From assembly GCF_900323885.1 (NCBI RefSeq), contig NZ_OOHJ01000023.1:1-64000 (forward strand): a stretch of DNA of 64,000 bases, written 5' to 3'. Shown here piece by piece: positions 1 to 8,839 of this stretch; within the stretch, counting starts at the first letter, position 1, and the number at the start of each line of letters is the position of its first letter. The notes under the pieces were generated by a model that was not told the DNA's origin, ran no database searches, and was given only the letters and a program-made list of their open reading frames with translations. The position numbers and the translations under genes are program-made. The stretch is from [Actinomadura] parvosata subsp. kistnae. GTDB taxonomy: Bacteria > Actinomycetota > Actinomycetes > Streptosporangiales > Streptosporangiaceae.

Positions 1-732
1 GCCTTCGACGGCCTCGGCCACGGCCCCGACGGCACCCTGTGGGGCGGCGAGTTCCTGCGCGCCGACCTGACCGGCTACGAACGCCTCGCCCACCTCGCCC
101 CCGTCCCCATGCCCGGCGGCGCCGCCGCCGTCCGGCAGCCCTGGCGCATGACCGCCGCCTACCTGCGCGACGACCACCCCGGGCTCGACGTCGCCGCCCG
201 CAACGCCGCACACTGGGCCGCCGCCCTCACCGCCGCGCACGCGCCCCTCACCTCCAGCGCCGCCCGCCTCTTCGACGCCGTCGCCGCGTTGCTCGGCATC
301 CGCGACACCATCACCTACGACGGGCAGGCCGCCCTCGAGCTCGAACAACGCACCGACCCCGCCGAGACCGGCGCCTATCCCGCCACCCTCACCACCACCG
401 GCGGCCCGCTCGTCGTCGAAGGCGGCGACCTCGTCCGCGCCGCCGCCGCCGACCTCGCCGCCGGCACCGACCCGGCCGTCATCGCCGGCCGCTTCCACAA
501 CGGCGTCGCCGCCGCCATCACCCGCACCTGCGTCGAACTCCGCCACGACACCGGCCTGACCGCCGTCGCCCTGTCCGGCGGCGTCTTCCACAACGCCCTC
601 CTCCTCGACCGCACCGTCCAGCGGCTGCGCGCCGCCGGCTTCCGGGTCCTCACCCATGTACGTGTCCCGGCCGGCGACGGCGGCATCAGCCTCGGCCAGG
701 CCGCCGTCGCCGCCGCCCGCGACGGCCGATGA
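1..732 (+). CDS. hypF: Carbamoyltransferase HypF, C-terminal part (5' end outside window)
   Basis: The last 243 residues of a HypF-type carbamoyltransferase, which supplies the cyanide ligands of the [NiFe]-hydrogenase cofactor from carbamoyl phosphate by way of HypE. The reading frame is open from base 1, so the N-terminal acylphosphatase, zinc-finger and YrdC domains lie upstream of the window. What remains is the end of the Kae1/YgjD-like domain: a GLGHGPDGTLWGGEF stretch at the very start and the family-typical SGGVFHN motif near residue 190, followed by a Gly-rich GDGGISLGQA close. No other hyp gene lies downstream, so any hydrogenase maturation cluster must extend to the left. The stop is 15 bases before the next gene. 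Confidence 0.85.
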   Translation, partial: AFDGLGHGPDGTLWGGEFLRADLTGYERLAHLAPVPMPGGAAAVRQPWRMTAAYLRDDHPGLDVAARNAAHWAAALTAAHAPLTSSAARLFDAVAALLGIRDTITYDGQAALELEQRTDPAETGAYPATLTTTGGPLVVEGGDLVRAAAADLAAGTDPAVIAGRFHNGVAAAITRTCVELRHDTGLTAVALSGGVFHNALLLDRTVQRLRAAGFRVLTHVRVPAGDGGISLGQAAVAAARDGR

Positions 733-747
733 CCGGCCCCGCCTAGC

Positions 748-1833
748 ATGGCGATCATGGAATACGGCAACCCGGGCCGCACCCCGTACACCGAGCACGA
801 CCGCGCCCTCATCGGCGTCGAGCACGCCCGCCAGGCCCGCGCCCGCTTCGCCCGCCACCCCGACTACCGGCCCACCCCCGTCCACGCCGTCCCCGGGCTC
901 GGCGGCGCCGGCACCGCGTACGTCAAGGACGAGAGCGGACGCATGCGGCTCGGCAGCTTCAAAGCGCTCGGCGGCGCCCACGCCGTGCACCTGCTCGCCG
1001 AACGCGACGGCGGCGGCGCCCCGTTCGTCTGCGCCAGCGCCGGCAACCACGGCATCTCCGTCGCCGCCGGAGCCGCCGAGGTCGGCGTGCCCTGTGTCGT
1101 CATCCTCAGCGAAGGCGTCCCCGAAGCGTTCGCCCAGCGGCTGCGCGCACTCGGCGCCCAGGTACGCCGCGACGGCCACGACTACGAGGCCAGCATGACC
1201 GCCGCCATGGCCGCCGCCCAGGACAACGGCTGGCGGCTCGTGGCCGACAGCTCATGGGACGGCTACACCAGCGTCCCCCTGGACGTCATGCGCGGCTACA
1301 GCGTCCTGTTCGACGAACTGTCCGACCCCGGCGCGTTCCCGCCCCCACGACAGCCCACAGCGCCGCACGAACGGCACGACACGGCACCCACCCACGTGTT
1401 CGTCCAGGCCGGCGTCGGCGGGCTCGCCGCCGCCGCGGCCGGATACGTCCGCGACCGCTGGGGAGAACAGCCCAAGATCGTCGTCGTCGAACCCGAGGGC
1501 GCCCCCTGCCTGCTCGAAAGCGCCCGCGCCGGCGAACCCCTCCGCGTCGGCGGCCACCCCACCACCCTCGGCCGGCTCGACTGCCGGGAACCCTCACTCC
1601 TCGCCCACCACCTCCTGATCCACCTCGCCGACCTCTACCTCACCATCACCGACCAGCAGGCGGCCGCCGCCGCCCGCCTCCTCGCCGCCCACGGCATCGC
1701 CCTGTCGGACTGCGGCGCCGCCGGAGCCGCCGGCCTGCTCGCCCTCACCCCCGCCGCCCGCCACACCCTCGCCCTCGACCACACCTCCCGCGTGCTGCTC
1801 GTGGGAACGGAGGGACCCGTGGAACCAAAGTGA
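748..1833 (+). CDS. Diaminopropionate ammonia-lyase-like PLP enzyme
   Basis: A 361-residue fold-type II PLP enzyme resembling diaminopropionate ammonia-lyase (DpaL), which splits 2,3-diaminopropionate to pyruvate and ammonia. The likely Schiff-base lysine is in the GSFKALGG motif (about residue 72), preceded by VKDESGRMRLGSF; the phosphate-binding ASAGNHG loop and the C-terminal GTEG segment are also typical. The family is close to threonine dehydratase and serine racemase, so the substrate is inferred. It follows hypF by 15 bases and may be co-transcribed with it, although the functions are unrelated. ATG at 748 is used; a second in-frame ATG lies nine bases on. No strong ribosome site is visible. 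Confidence 0.75.
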   Translation: MAIMEYGNPGRTPYTEHDRALIGVEHARQARARFARHPDYRPTPVHAVPGLGGAGTAYVKDESGRMRLGSFKALGGAHAVHLLAERDGGGAPFVCASAGNHGISVAAGAAEVGVPCVVILSEGVPEAFAQRLRALGAQVRRDGHDYEASMTAAMAAAQDNGWRLVADSSWDGYTSVPLDVMRGYSVLFDELSDPGAFPPPRQPTAPHERHDTAPTHVFVQAGVGGLAAAAAGYVRDRWGEQPKIVVVEPEGAPCLLESARAGEPLRVGGHPTTLGRLDCREPSLLAHHLLIHLADLYLTITDQQAAAAARLLAAHGIALSDCGAAGAAGLLALTPAARHTLALDHTSRVLLVGTEGPVEPK

Positions 1834-1855
1834 TCGAAGTGACGTCAAAGCAGGC

Positions 1856-3004
1856 GTGCAACCACCCAGCCGGTCCCGATCCAGACACGCCCGAGGAGAC
1901 GGCCGGTTGGCCGAGCTCGACCTCCTGCGCTTCCTCGCGGCCCTCGCCGTCGTCGCCTTCCACTACCTGGTCGCCTACGCCTCCGTCTGGGGAGACCGGC
2001 CCGCCGAGCTGTTCCCCGCCCTGGCCCCCGTCGCCGGGCTCGGCATCCTCGGCGTCGAACTCTTCTTCATCATCAGCGGCTTCGTCATCCTCATGACCGT
2101 CTGGGGCCGCGGCCTCGGCGCGTTCGCCCGCTCCCGGCTCGTCCGCCTCTACCCCGCGTACTGGCTCAGCCTCGCCGCCATCGCCGCCCTCTACGGCCTC
2201 ACCGGCGCCAAAGCCCTCGACCCAAAACTTTCCCCAGGCGAATACCTGCTGAACGCCACCATGTTCCAGCGGCTGTTCAAGGTCACCGACGCCAGCGGCG
2301 TCTACTGGTCACTCTGGGCCGAGCTGCGCTTCTACCTCCTGATCGCCATCCTCGTGATCATCGGCGTCACCCGCGGGCGCGTCCTGACCTTCTGCGGCAT
2401 CTGGCTCACCGCCGCACTCGGCGTCAAACTCCTCGCCGAGTACGACATCTTCAAGAACGACGTCGTCAACGAGATCGTCATGCCCGGCTACGCCGGATAC
2501 TTCGTCGCCGGCATGGCCCTGTACCTCGTCCACAAGCACGGTGGCGGGTGGCTGCCCTGGCTCTACGTGGCCGCCGCCTACGGCCTTTCCCTGCACTCGG
2601 CCCTCGGTCGCGTGCACGGCCGCATCGAGCTCGCCGGGTTCAAGAACATGCCCGTCACCGACCTCAGCGTCGTCATCACCCTGACCCTGATCTACGCCGT
2701 GATGGCCCTCATGGCGCTCGGCGTCCTGCGCATGCGATCATCGCGGACGCTCACCGCGCTCGGCGGCACCACATACCCGCTTTACCTCTTCCATAGCGTC
2801 ATCGCCGTGGCCCTCATCCCGCTGCTCACCGGCCAACTGCCCCCCTGGGCCGTCGCCACGGCCACGACACTGGTGTCGATTCTCGTGGCGTATCTCGTCT
2901 ACTCCTTTGCCGAACGCCCCATCCAGCGGCTACTCAAGCCACGCAGACGCACACAAACCCCATCAGCTCCGGCCGTACAGATGGAAAAGACGTCGGTGCC
3001 ATAA
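1856..3004 (+). CDS. Acyltransferase 3 family membrane protein
   Basis: A 382-residue integral membrane O-acyltransferase of the OafA/YrhL family, which moves acyl groups onto cell-surface sugars or antibiotics. It opens with the signature (AELDLLRFLAALAVVAFHYL) containing the expected Phe-His, and has about ten hydrophobic segments through to AYLVYSFAERP, the usual end of the last helix. There is no fused SGNH domain. The frame opens with GTG at 1856, 22 bases after the preceding stop; the start could be a little further downstream. The acceptor cannot be told from the sequence. Confidence 0.85.
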   Translation: MQPPSRSRSRHARGDGRLAELDLLRFLAALAVVAFHYLVAYASVWGDRPAELFPALAPVAGLGILGVELFFIISGFVILMTVWGRGLGAFARSRLVRLYPAYWLSLAAIAALYGLTGAKALDPKLSPGEYLLNATMFQRLFKVTDASGVYWSLWAELRFYLLIAILVIIGVTRGRVLTFCGIWLTAALGVKLLAEYDIFKNDVVNEIVMPGYAGYFVAGMALYLVHKHGGGWLPWLYVAAAYGLSLHSALGRVHGRIELAGFKNMPVTDLSVVITLTLIYAVMALMALGVLRMRSSRTLTALGGTTYPLYLFHSVIAVALIPLLTGQLPPWAVATATTLVSILVAYLVYSFAERPIQRLLKPRRRTQTPSAPAVQMEKTSVP

Positions 3005-3090
3005 CTCTGTGGCCCTGGGGCACTGTGAAGGGCATAGGCTCGGGCATATAAACGGCGGATAGACAGACCCGGACGAACAGAGGGTGTTGC

Positions 3091-4605
3091 ATGACGGTGC
3101 GTCGGGTGATGGGCATCGAGACCGAGTACGGCATCTCCGTACCCGGCCAGCCAGGCGCCAACGCGATGGTGACCTCCTCACAGGTCGTGAACGCCTACCT
3201 GGCCGCCTCGGCGGCCCGCGCGCGCAGAGCACGATGGGACTTCGAGGAGGAGAACCCGCTCCGCGACGCGCGCGGCTTCGACCTGGCCAGAGAAGTGGCA
3301 GACCCCAGCCAGCTCACCGACGAGGATCTCGGCCTGGCCAACGTCATCCTCACCAACGGAGCCAGGCTCTACGTCGACCACGCCCACCCCGAATACAGCT
3401 CGCCCGAATGCACCAACCCCCGGGCAGCCGTCATCTGGGACAAAGCCGGCGAACGAGTGATGTACGACGCCGCCACCCGCGCGTCCGCCATCCCCTCCAA
3501 CGCCCCCATCCAGCTCTACAAGAACAACACCGACGCCAAAGGCGCCTCCTACGGCTGCCACGAGAACTACCTGATGCGGCGCGCCACCCCCTTCGCCGAC
3601 ATCGTCAGGCACCTCACCCCCTTCTTCGTCTCCCGGCAGGTCGTCGTCGGCGCCGGCAAGGTCGGCATCGGCCAGGACTCCCGCGGCGACGGCTTCCAGA
3701 TCAGCCAGCGCGCCGACTTCTTCGAAGTCGAAGTAGGCCTCGAGACCACGCTCAAGCGCCCGATCATCAACACCCGCGACGAGCCGCACGCCGACCCCGA
3801 GAAATACCGGCGGCTGCACGTCATCATCGGCGACGCCAACATGTCCGAGATCTCCACCTACCTCAAACTCGGCACCACCGCGCTCGTCCTCGCCATGATC
3901 GAAGAAGGCTTCCTGACGCGCGACCTCGCCGTCGAGAACCCCGTCCAGGCACTGCGGGCCGTCTCCCACGACCCCACCTGCCGCTACGAGATCCCCATGC
4001 GCGACGGACGCAAGCTCACCGCCGTCCAGCTCCAGATGGAATACCTCGAACAAGCGCGCAAGTACGTCGAAGAGCGCGGCACCGCCCAGGACGAGATGAA
4101 CAAGGACATCCTCGACCGCTGGGAATCCGTCCTCACCCGCCTCGCCGAAGACCCCATGCAACTCGCCCGCGAACTCGACTGGGTCGCCAAACTCGAACTC
4201 CTCGAGGGCTACCGCAGCCGCGACGGCCTCGCCTGGTCCCACCCCCGGCTCCAGCTCGTCGACCTCCAATACTCCGACATCCGCCCCGACCGCGGCCTCT
4301 ACAACCGCCTCGTCGCCCGCGGACGCATGCAACGCCTCGTCACCGAGGAAGAAGTCCAGCGCGCCGTCGAACACCCGCCCACCGACACCCGCGCCTACTT
4401 CCGCGGCCGATGCCTGCGCCAATACAGCGAATCCGTCGCCGCCGCGTCCTGGGACTCCGTCATCTTCGACATCCCCGGGCGGGAATCGCTCCAGCGCGTC
4501 CCCACCCTCGAACCGCTACGCGGCACCAAGGCCCACGTCGGCGAGCTCTTCGACCGCTGCAAGACAGCCGCAGACCTCGTCTCCGCGCTCACCGGCGGCG
4601 ACTGA
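3091..4605 (+). CDS. dop: Dop, deamidase/depupylase of Pup
   Basis: A 504-residue member of the carboxylate-amine ligase-like Dop/PafA family. Dop converts Pup-Gln to Pup-Glu in organisms that need it and removes Pup from tagged proteins. The N-terminal GIETEYGI motif holds the Mg/ATP-ligand glutamate, and the YVDHAHPEYSSPEC block holds the catalytic aspartate. A Dop-specific loop of about 40 residues (roughly 40-80, Arg/Glu-rich) separates the first two strands and is absent from the PafA encoded at 13876, so the two can be told apart. RPIINTRDEPHAD is shared by both. Because Pup here already ends in Glu, the main role should be depupylation. A dyad just after the stop is a likely terminator. 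Confidence 0.95.
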   Translation: MTVRRVMGIETEYGISVPGQPGANAMVTSSQVVNAYLAASAARARRARWDFEEENPLRDARGFDLAREVADPSQLTDEDLGLANVILTNGARLYVDHAHPEYSSPECTNPRAAVIWDKAGERVMYDAATRASAIPSNAPIQLYKNNTDAKGASYGCHENYLMRRATPFADIVRHLTPFFVSRQVVVGAGKVGIGQDSRGDGFQISQRADFFEVEVGLETTLKRPIINTRDEPHADPEKYRRLHVIIGDANMSEISTYLKLGTTALVLAMIEEGFLTRDLAVENPVQALRAVSHDPTCRYEIPMRDGRKLTAVQLQMEYLEQARKYVEERGTAQDEMNKDILDRWESVLTRLAEDPMQLARELDWVAKLELLEGYRSRDGLAWSHPRLQLVDLQYSDIRPDRGLYNRLVARGRMQRLVTEEEVQRAVEHPPTDTRAYFRGRCLRQYSESVAAASWDSVIFDIPGRESLQRVPTLEPLRGTKAHVGELFDRCKTAADLVSALTGGD

Positions 4606-4626
4606 CCGCTCCCACACGCTCGGGGC

Positions 4627-4656
4627 ATCGGCCTCCCCTCAGAGGAGGAGGCCGAT
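4627..4656. terminator. Inverted repeat between convergent dop and membrane-protein gene
   Basis: Ten-base arms, ATCGGCCTCC at 4627-4636 and GGAGGCCGAT at 4647-4656, are perfect complements. The right arm lies inside the last codons of the reverse-strand gene. The position between two convergent genes suggests a terminator used from both sides; there is no clear U-tract. Confidence 0.5.
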
Positions 4657-5046
4657 CCCCAGCATCAGCGTGCCCGCCGCCAGGCACACCCCGCCCGCGT
4701 ACGTCAGCAGGATCAGCCTGCTCGGCTTCGTGTCACTCGGACGCACCACCGACAGGAAGAAACCCAGCGGCATCAGGATCGGCGCCGCCACGATCAGCAG
4801 CCGCGTGAGCGCCTTCAACGCCTCCGGCAGACCCGACTGATCCACGTACAGCATCGCCACCAGGGCGAACAGCACCAGCACGCCCGCGTGCGCGTGCCCC
4901 GCCCGCCACAGCCCCCGCCGGACCGGGTTGTCCAGATAGCCGGGGACGTTCTTCATCAGGAACGACAGCAGCGTCACGCCGCCGTAGGCCACGCCGGGGA
5001 CTGTGATGAGGAGCACACCCGCGATGCTCAGGGACGAAGGGGACAT
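4639..5046 (-). CDS. Small four-helix membrane protein, function unknown
   Basis: A 135-residue protein with four hydrophobic segments (about residues 7-30, 53-66, 83-103, 113-134) and an RAGHAHAG motif in the first loop that could bind a metal or heme. I do not recognise a named family. Translation starts at ATG 5046, with AGGAGGTTGAG directly upstream on the reverse strand, a strong ribosome site. It lies opposite dop and divergent from pup. A clear operator-like dyad sits 33-51 bases upstream of the start, so the gene is probably repressor controlled. Confidence 0.75.
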   Translation of the reverse strand: MSPSSLSIAGVLLITVPGVAYGGVTLLSFLMKNVPGYLDNPVRRGLWRAGHAHAGVLVLFALVAMLYVDQSGLPEALKALTRLLIVAAPILMPLGFFLSVVRPSDTKPSRLILLTYAGGVCLAAGTLMLGIGLLL

Positions 5047-5078
5047 CTCAACCTCCTGTAGGTACGGGGGTTCATTGT

Positions 5079-5097
5079 TAGATAGGAATGCTATCTA
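5079..5097. promoter_or_regulatory. Operator-like dyad upstream of the membrane-protein gene
   Basis: A 19-base hyphenated palindrome: TAGATAG (5079-5085), GAATG, CTATCTA (5091-5097). It lies in the AT-richer divergent region between the reverse membrane-protein gene and pup, where the promoter of the former is expected. The symmetry suits a dimeric repressor of TetR, PadR or GntR type. No regulator gene is adjacent. Confidence 0.5.
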
Positions 5098-5192
5098 GTC
5101 AAGCGGGCAAGATCGCAGGGCGTTCGGCGCGAAATGTCGGCTCGTTCGGGGAAGATATGCGGTAGAGGCAGTCCCCCAACCGGAGGTAGGAC

Positions 5193-5402
5193 ATGGCAAC
5201 CAAGGACACCGGCGGGCAGAAGCAGACCGGGCGGCGCGAGTCCGACGTCGAGGAGACCGAGGCGTCGGCGGCGCCGGACGTCCAGGAGCGGCAGGAGAAG
5301 CTCACGGACGATGTCGACGCGATTCTGGACGAGATCGACGAAGTTCTCGAAGAGAACGCAGAGGAATTTGTGCGCTCGTATGTCCAAAAGGGCGGAGAGT
5401 AG
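5193..5402 (+). CDS. pup: Pup, prokaryotic ubiquitin-like protein (ends GGE)
   Basis: A 69-residue, acidic, largely disordered tag protein that PafA joins to lysines of target proteins, marking them for the Mpa/ARC-proteasome. The coiled region that binds the ATPase (about residues 28-55, DVQERQEKLTDDVDAILDEIDEVL) and the C-terminal SYVQKGGE are diagnostic. The last residue is encoded as glutamate (GAG followed by TAG), not glutamine, so deamidation by Dop is not needed before ligation. GGAGGT at 5180 is a good ribosome site. The HNH nuclease gene starts inside the last 23 bases. Confidence 0.95.
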   Translation: MATKDTGGQKQTGRRESDVEETEASAAPDVQERQEKLTDDVDAILDEIDEVLEENAEEFVRSYVQKGGE

Positions 5403-5869
5403 GGCAAAACGGACATCTGAAAGGGGGGAATCGCAAGCGGAAGGCCGAGCAAGGGAAGGTCGTTCGCGAGGCGATCCCCGTTCCGAAGGCTCGAAATATT
5501 GTCCGCGCTGTGAGGAGATCAAGCCGGTTGAGGAGTCCGGGAGTAACCGGGCTGGAACAAGATTAAGAAATACGGGAGCGAGCGGAACTATCTGCTGCAG
5601 CACCGTTACGGCATAACAGAGGACGACTTCGCGCGCATGCTCGCCCGTCAGGGCGGGCTCTGCGCCATCTGCCGGGTCGTCCCTGGCACGTTCGTTGATC
5701 ACTGCCACGCGACCGGTCAGGTGCGTGGCGTGCTCTGTTTCACCTGCAACAACGGGCTCGGGCATTTCGCCGACAACGCGGTGGTGCTGGAGTTGGCGGC
5801 GCTTTATCCGGAGGGGGAGGTGCTCTGGCCGGAGTTCGAGCATGTGGACCATTGTCATCGGCCGGGTGA
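5380..5869 (+). CDS. HNH (endonuclease VII-like) nuclease, frameshifted and possibly deleted
   Basis: The frame starts at ATG 5380, overlapping the end of pup by 23 bases. It encodes an Arg/Ser-rich start, then a zinc half-knuckle (YCPRCEEIKPVEE, 5500-5540). It then breaks: the nuclease core continues one frame over (ERNYLLQHRYGITEDDF, CAIC, VDHCHATGQVRGVLCFTCNNGLGHF). One extra G in the GGG run at 5549-5551 would rejoin the frames. Even so, the second CxxC of the first zinc site, usual in this family, is missing, so a short deletion is likely. The 3' end is uncertain: the core ends near 5806, a stop at 5867-5869 needs a second shift, and the uncorrected frame runs on into dinB. An endonuclease VII-like gene beside pup is a known feature of actinobacterial proteasome loci. 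Confidence 0.6.
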
Positions 5870-5890
5870 TGTGCGGTTCGCATTGACGGT

Positions 5891-6930
5891 TCAGGTTTTC
5901 GGCATCGTGTATTCGACGGCCACGCCGATGAGGCGGACGGGGTGGGTGAGGTCGTGGCGGTCGAGGATGTCGAGGGCGGTGCGGGTGATGGTGGCGGGGT
6001 CGGTGGTGGGGGTGGGGAGTTTCGTCTGGCGGGTGCGGGTCTGGAACGGCGTGGTGCGGATCTTGACGGTGACGCGGGTGATGGTGCGGCCGGCGTCGGC
6101 GGCGTCGTGGGCGACCTGCTGGGCGAGGGTGGCGAGGTGGGTCGCGATGGCGGCGGGGTCGGTGAGGTCGTGGGGAAGGTGGTTTCGCGGCTGTGGCCGC
6201 GGGCGATCCAGGGTGTGGTGACGACTTCGGCTTCGCCTTTGCCGAGGGCGAGGTAGCGGTACCAGGGGCCGTTGGTGGGGCCGAAGTGGCGGGCGAGGTC
6301 TGCGGGGTCGGCGGCGGCGAGCTGGGCGACGGTGTGGAGGCCGTGGGCGGCGAGCTTGGCGGAGATCTTGGTGCCGATGCCCCAGAGGGCGTCGGTGGGG
6401 CGGTGGTTCATGGTGGCGGCCCAGGTCTCGGTGGTGAGGCGGTATATCCCGGCGGGTTTGGCGAAGGCTGAGGCGAGTTTGGCCTGGTGTTTGTTGTCGC
6501 CGATGCCGATGGAGCAGTCGAGGTGGGTGCGGGCGCGTACGGCGTGCTGGAGGTCGGCGGCGAGGGCTTCGGGGTCGTCGGTGGTGGCGCCGAGGAAGGC
6601 TTCGTCCCAGCCCCATACTTCGACGTGGACGGGGAATTCGCGCAGGACGGCCATGACGCGGGCTGAGGCGGCTTCGTAGGAGGGCGGGTCGCTGGGCAGG
6701 AAGACGGCGTCGGGGCAGCGTCTGAGCGCGGTGCGCAGGGGCATGCCGGAGTGGATGCCGTGTTCGCGGGCTTCGTAGGTGGCGGTGGCGGCGACGGTGC
6801 GGGGCTGGGTGGGGTCGCCGGTGCCGCCGACGACGACGGGTCTGCCGCGGAGTTCGGGGTGGCGCAGGAGTTCGACGGCGGCGATGAACTGGTCGAGGTC
6901 GAGGTGCAGGATCCAGTTCCTGGTGGCCAT
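5891..6930 (-). CDS. dinB: Y-family DNA polymerase, DinB2-like (one frameshift)
   Basis: A translesion polymerase of the DinB (Pol IV) family. WILHLDLDQFIAAVE at the start carries the first metal-binding Asp, and EVWGWDEAFL carries the catalytic Asp-Glu; the WGWDEA form matches mycobacterial DinB2-type proteins rather than canonical SxDEA. The little-finger domain (ITRVTVKIRTTPFQTRTR, VRLIGVAVEY) is in another frame. The break is at the GGGG run at 6172-6175: a fifth G would give TFPHDLTDP and one protein of about 346 residues. The gene lies 21 bases after the stop of the sugar-ABC ATPase and is probably transcribed with it. It occupies the space between pup and prcB. Confidence 0.85.
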
Positions 6931-6951
6931 AGGCCCAGTATGGCGGCCGTC

Positions 6952-7997
6952 TCAGAGCGTGGTGAGGAGGGTGTCGTCGCGGTAGAGGAGGGCGCGGCGG
7001 GGGACGGCCCAGGCGGGGTGCCGAGGGGTGGTTCGTCGCCTTCGGGGACGACGGCCTGGATGAGGGTGGCGGGGGTTTCGAGGGTGACGAGGGTGTGGGT
7101 GCCGAGGTTCTCGTGGACGGAGACGGTGCCGGGGAAGGCGTCGGGGCGTTCGGTGGGGGACAGGGTCATGTATTCGGGGCGGACGCCGTAGGTCAGGTGC
7201 CCGTCCTGGACGGGGGCCGGGAGGGGCAGGGTGGCGCCGGCGACGTGGAGGGCGGCGTCCGTGGCGCGGGCGGGCAGCAGGTTCATGGGGGTGGAGCCGA
7301 TGAAGGAGGCCACGAAGGTGGTGGCGGGCCGGTGGAAGATCTCGGCGGGGGTGGCGACCTGGATCATGCGGCCGGCGGACATGACGGCGATGCGGTCGGC
7401 GAGTGCGAGGGCTTCGGCCTGGTCGTGGGTGACGAAGACGGTGGTGACGGCGAGCTCGCGCTGCAGGCGTTTGAGGAAGGTGCGGGCTTCGAGGCGGAGG
7501 CGGGCGTCGAGGTTGGACAGGGGTTCGTCGAAGAGGAAGGCGGTGGGGTGGCAGGCGATGGCGCGGGCGAGGGCGACGCGTTGCTGCTGGCCGCCGGACA
7601 GTTCGGCGGGGCGGCGGTGGAGGAGGTCGGTGAGGCTGAGGCGGGCGGCGACGTCGGCGGCCTTGGCGGTGCGTTCGGCGCGGGGGACCTTCTTGATCCG
7701 CAGGGGGTAGGCGATGTTGGTGGTGACGTCCATGTGGGGGAAGATCGCGTAGTCCTGGAAGACCATGGCGACGTCGCGCTGTCCTGGGGGGAGCGGGGTG
7801 GCGTCGCGGCCGTCGATGTGGACGGTGCCGCGGGTGGGGGTCTCGAGGCCGGCGATGGTGCGCAGGAGGGTGGTCTTGCCGCAGCCGGAGGGGCCGAGGA
7901 GGGCGAAGAACTCGCCGTCGGCGATGGTGAGGTGGATGTCGTCGAGGGCGTGGACGCCGCCGGGGAAGGTCTTGGTGAGGGCGTGCAGGGTGATCAC
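6952..7997 (-). CDS. Sugar ABC importer ATPase, UgpC/MsmX type (frameshift near 3' end)
   Basis: ATP-binding subunit of a carbohydrate ABC importer. It shows Walker A GPSGCGKTT, Q-loop FQDYAIFPHMDV, signature LSGGQQQR, Walker B FLFDEP and the H-loop VTHDQAEA, then the OB-fold regulatory domain of the MalK group (GVRPEYMTL). GTG 7997 is preferred because AAGGAG lies seven bases before it; an alternative GTG at 8024 overlaps the permease stop. The frame breaks at the GGGG run 7015-7018. One more G joins the body to the proper tail (WAVPRRALLYRDDTLL) and yields about 348 residues. Confidence 0.85.
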
Positions 7998-8020
7998 GGG
8001 TTTCTCCTTGCCCGGCCGGG

Positions 8021-8839
8021 TCACGTCTTGATGCCTCCGTGGAAGCGGAAGCCGTAGCGCTTGGAGACGAACAGGTACATGGCGACGACGGGCAGGGAGT
8101 AGAGCAGGGAGAAGGTGGAGATGAGGTCGAGCTTGGGTGCGCCGCCTTCGGTGTAGAGGGTGTAGAGGATGACGGAGCCGGGGGCTTTTTCCGGGTCTCT
8201 GAGCAGGATGAACTGGAACAGGAAGCCGCCCCAGACACTGGCGAGCGCCCAGACGGCGATGGTGGCCAGGCCGGGCCGGACGAGGGGGATGACGATGTGG
8301 CGCAGGATCTGCAGGGGGGTGGCGCCGAAGACGCGGGCGGACTCCTCGTAGGAGGTGGGGGTGTCGTCCATGAAGTCCTTGAGGATGAAGATGGCGGCGG
8401 GCAGGAGGCCGCCGGAGACGACGAGGATGACGCCGAGGTGGGTGTCGATGAGGCCGAGGCGGGTGGCGAGCTCGAAGATGGGCACCATGGCGGCGGTGCC
8501 GGTGACGACGGACGACAGGAGGAGGAGCAGGTAGAGCAGGGCGTCGCGGCCGGGTACGCGGACGCGGGAGAGCGCATAGGCGGCGAGCGCGGCGAGGACG
8601 ACGACGAGGGCGGCGGCGCCTCCGCCTTGGATGAGGGAGTTGCGGATGGAGCCGAGGGCGTAGGGGTTGTCGAGGATGGCGGCGAAGTTGCGCAGGGTGA
8701 AGTCGGGGATGGAGGTGGTGATGGCGGGGGTGTCGTCGAAGGGGGCGCTGGCCAGCCAGAGCATGGGCAGGGCGAACAGGGCGAGGACGGCGGCGATGAC
8801 GACGGTGGTGGCGAGCCTGCCGAGGGTGTGTCGGATCAT
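8021..8839 (-). CDS. Carbohydrate ABC transporter permease, MalG type
   Basis: A 272-residue inner-membrane permease with six predicted helices and the EAA-type loop (SYEESARVFGATPLQILRHIVIPLVRPG) that docks on the ATPase. It works with the MalF-type permease encoded just before it; the ATG overlaps that gene's stop by four bases (ATGA), showing translational coupling. The substrate is a sugar or oligosaccharide by family. The ATPase gene follows immediately. Confidence 0.9.
   Translation of the reverse strand: MIRHTLGRLATTVVIAAVLALFALPMLWLASAPFDDTPAITTSIPDFTLRNFAAILDNPYALGSIRNSLIQGGGAAALVVVLAALAAYALSRVRVPGRDALLYLLLLLSSVVTGTAAMVPIFELATRLGLIDTHLGVILVVSGGLLPAAIFILKDFMDDTPTSYEESARVFGATPLQILRHIVIPLVRPGLATIAVWALASVWGGFLFQFILLRDPEKAPGSVILYTLYTEGGAPKLDLISTFSLLYSLPVVAMYLFVSKRYGFRFHGGIKT

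Noticed and set aside
3178..4422. Reverse frame of 414 codons antisense to dop
   Set aside because: Gly/Val/Glu-rich shadow without start context; dop is certain.
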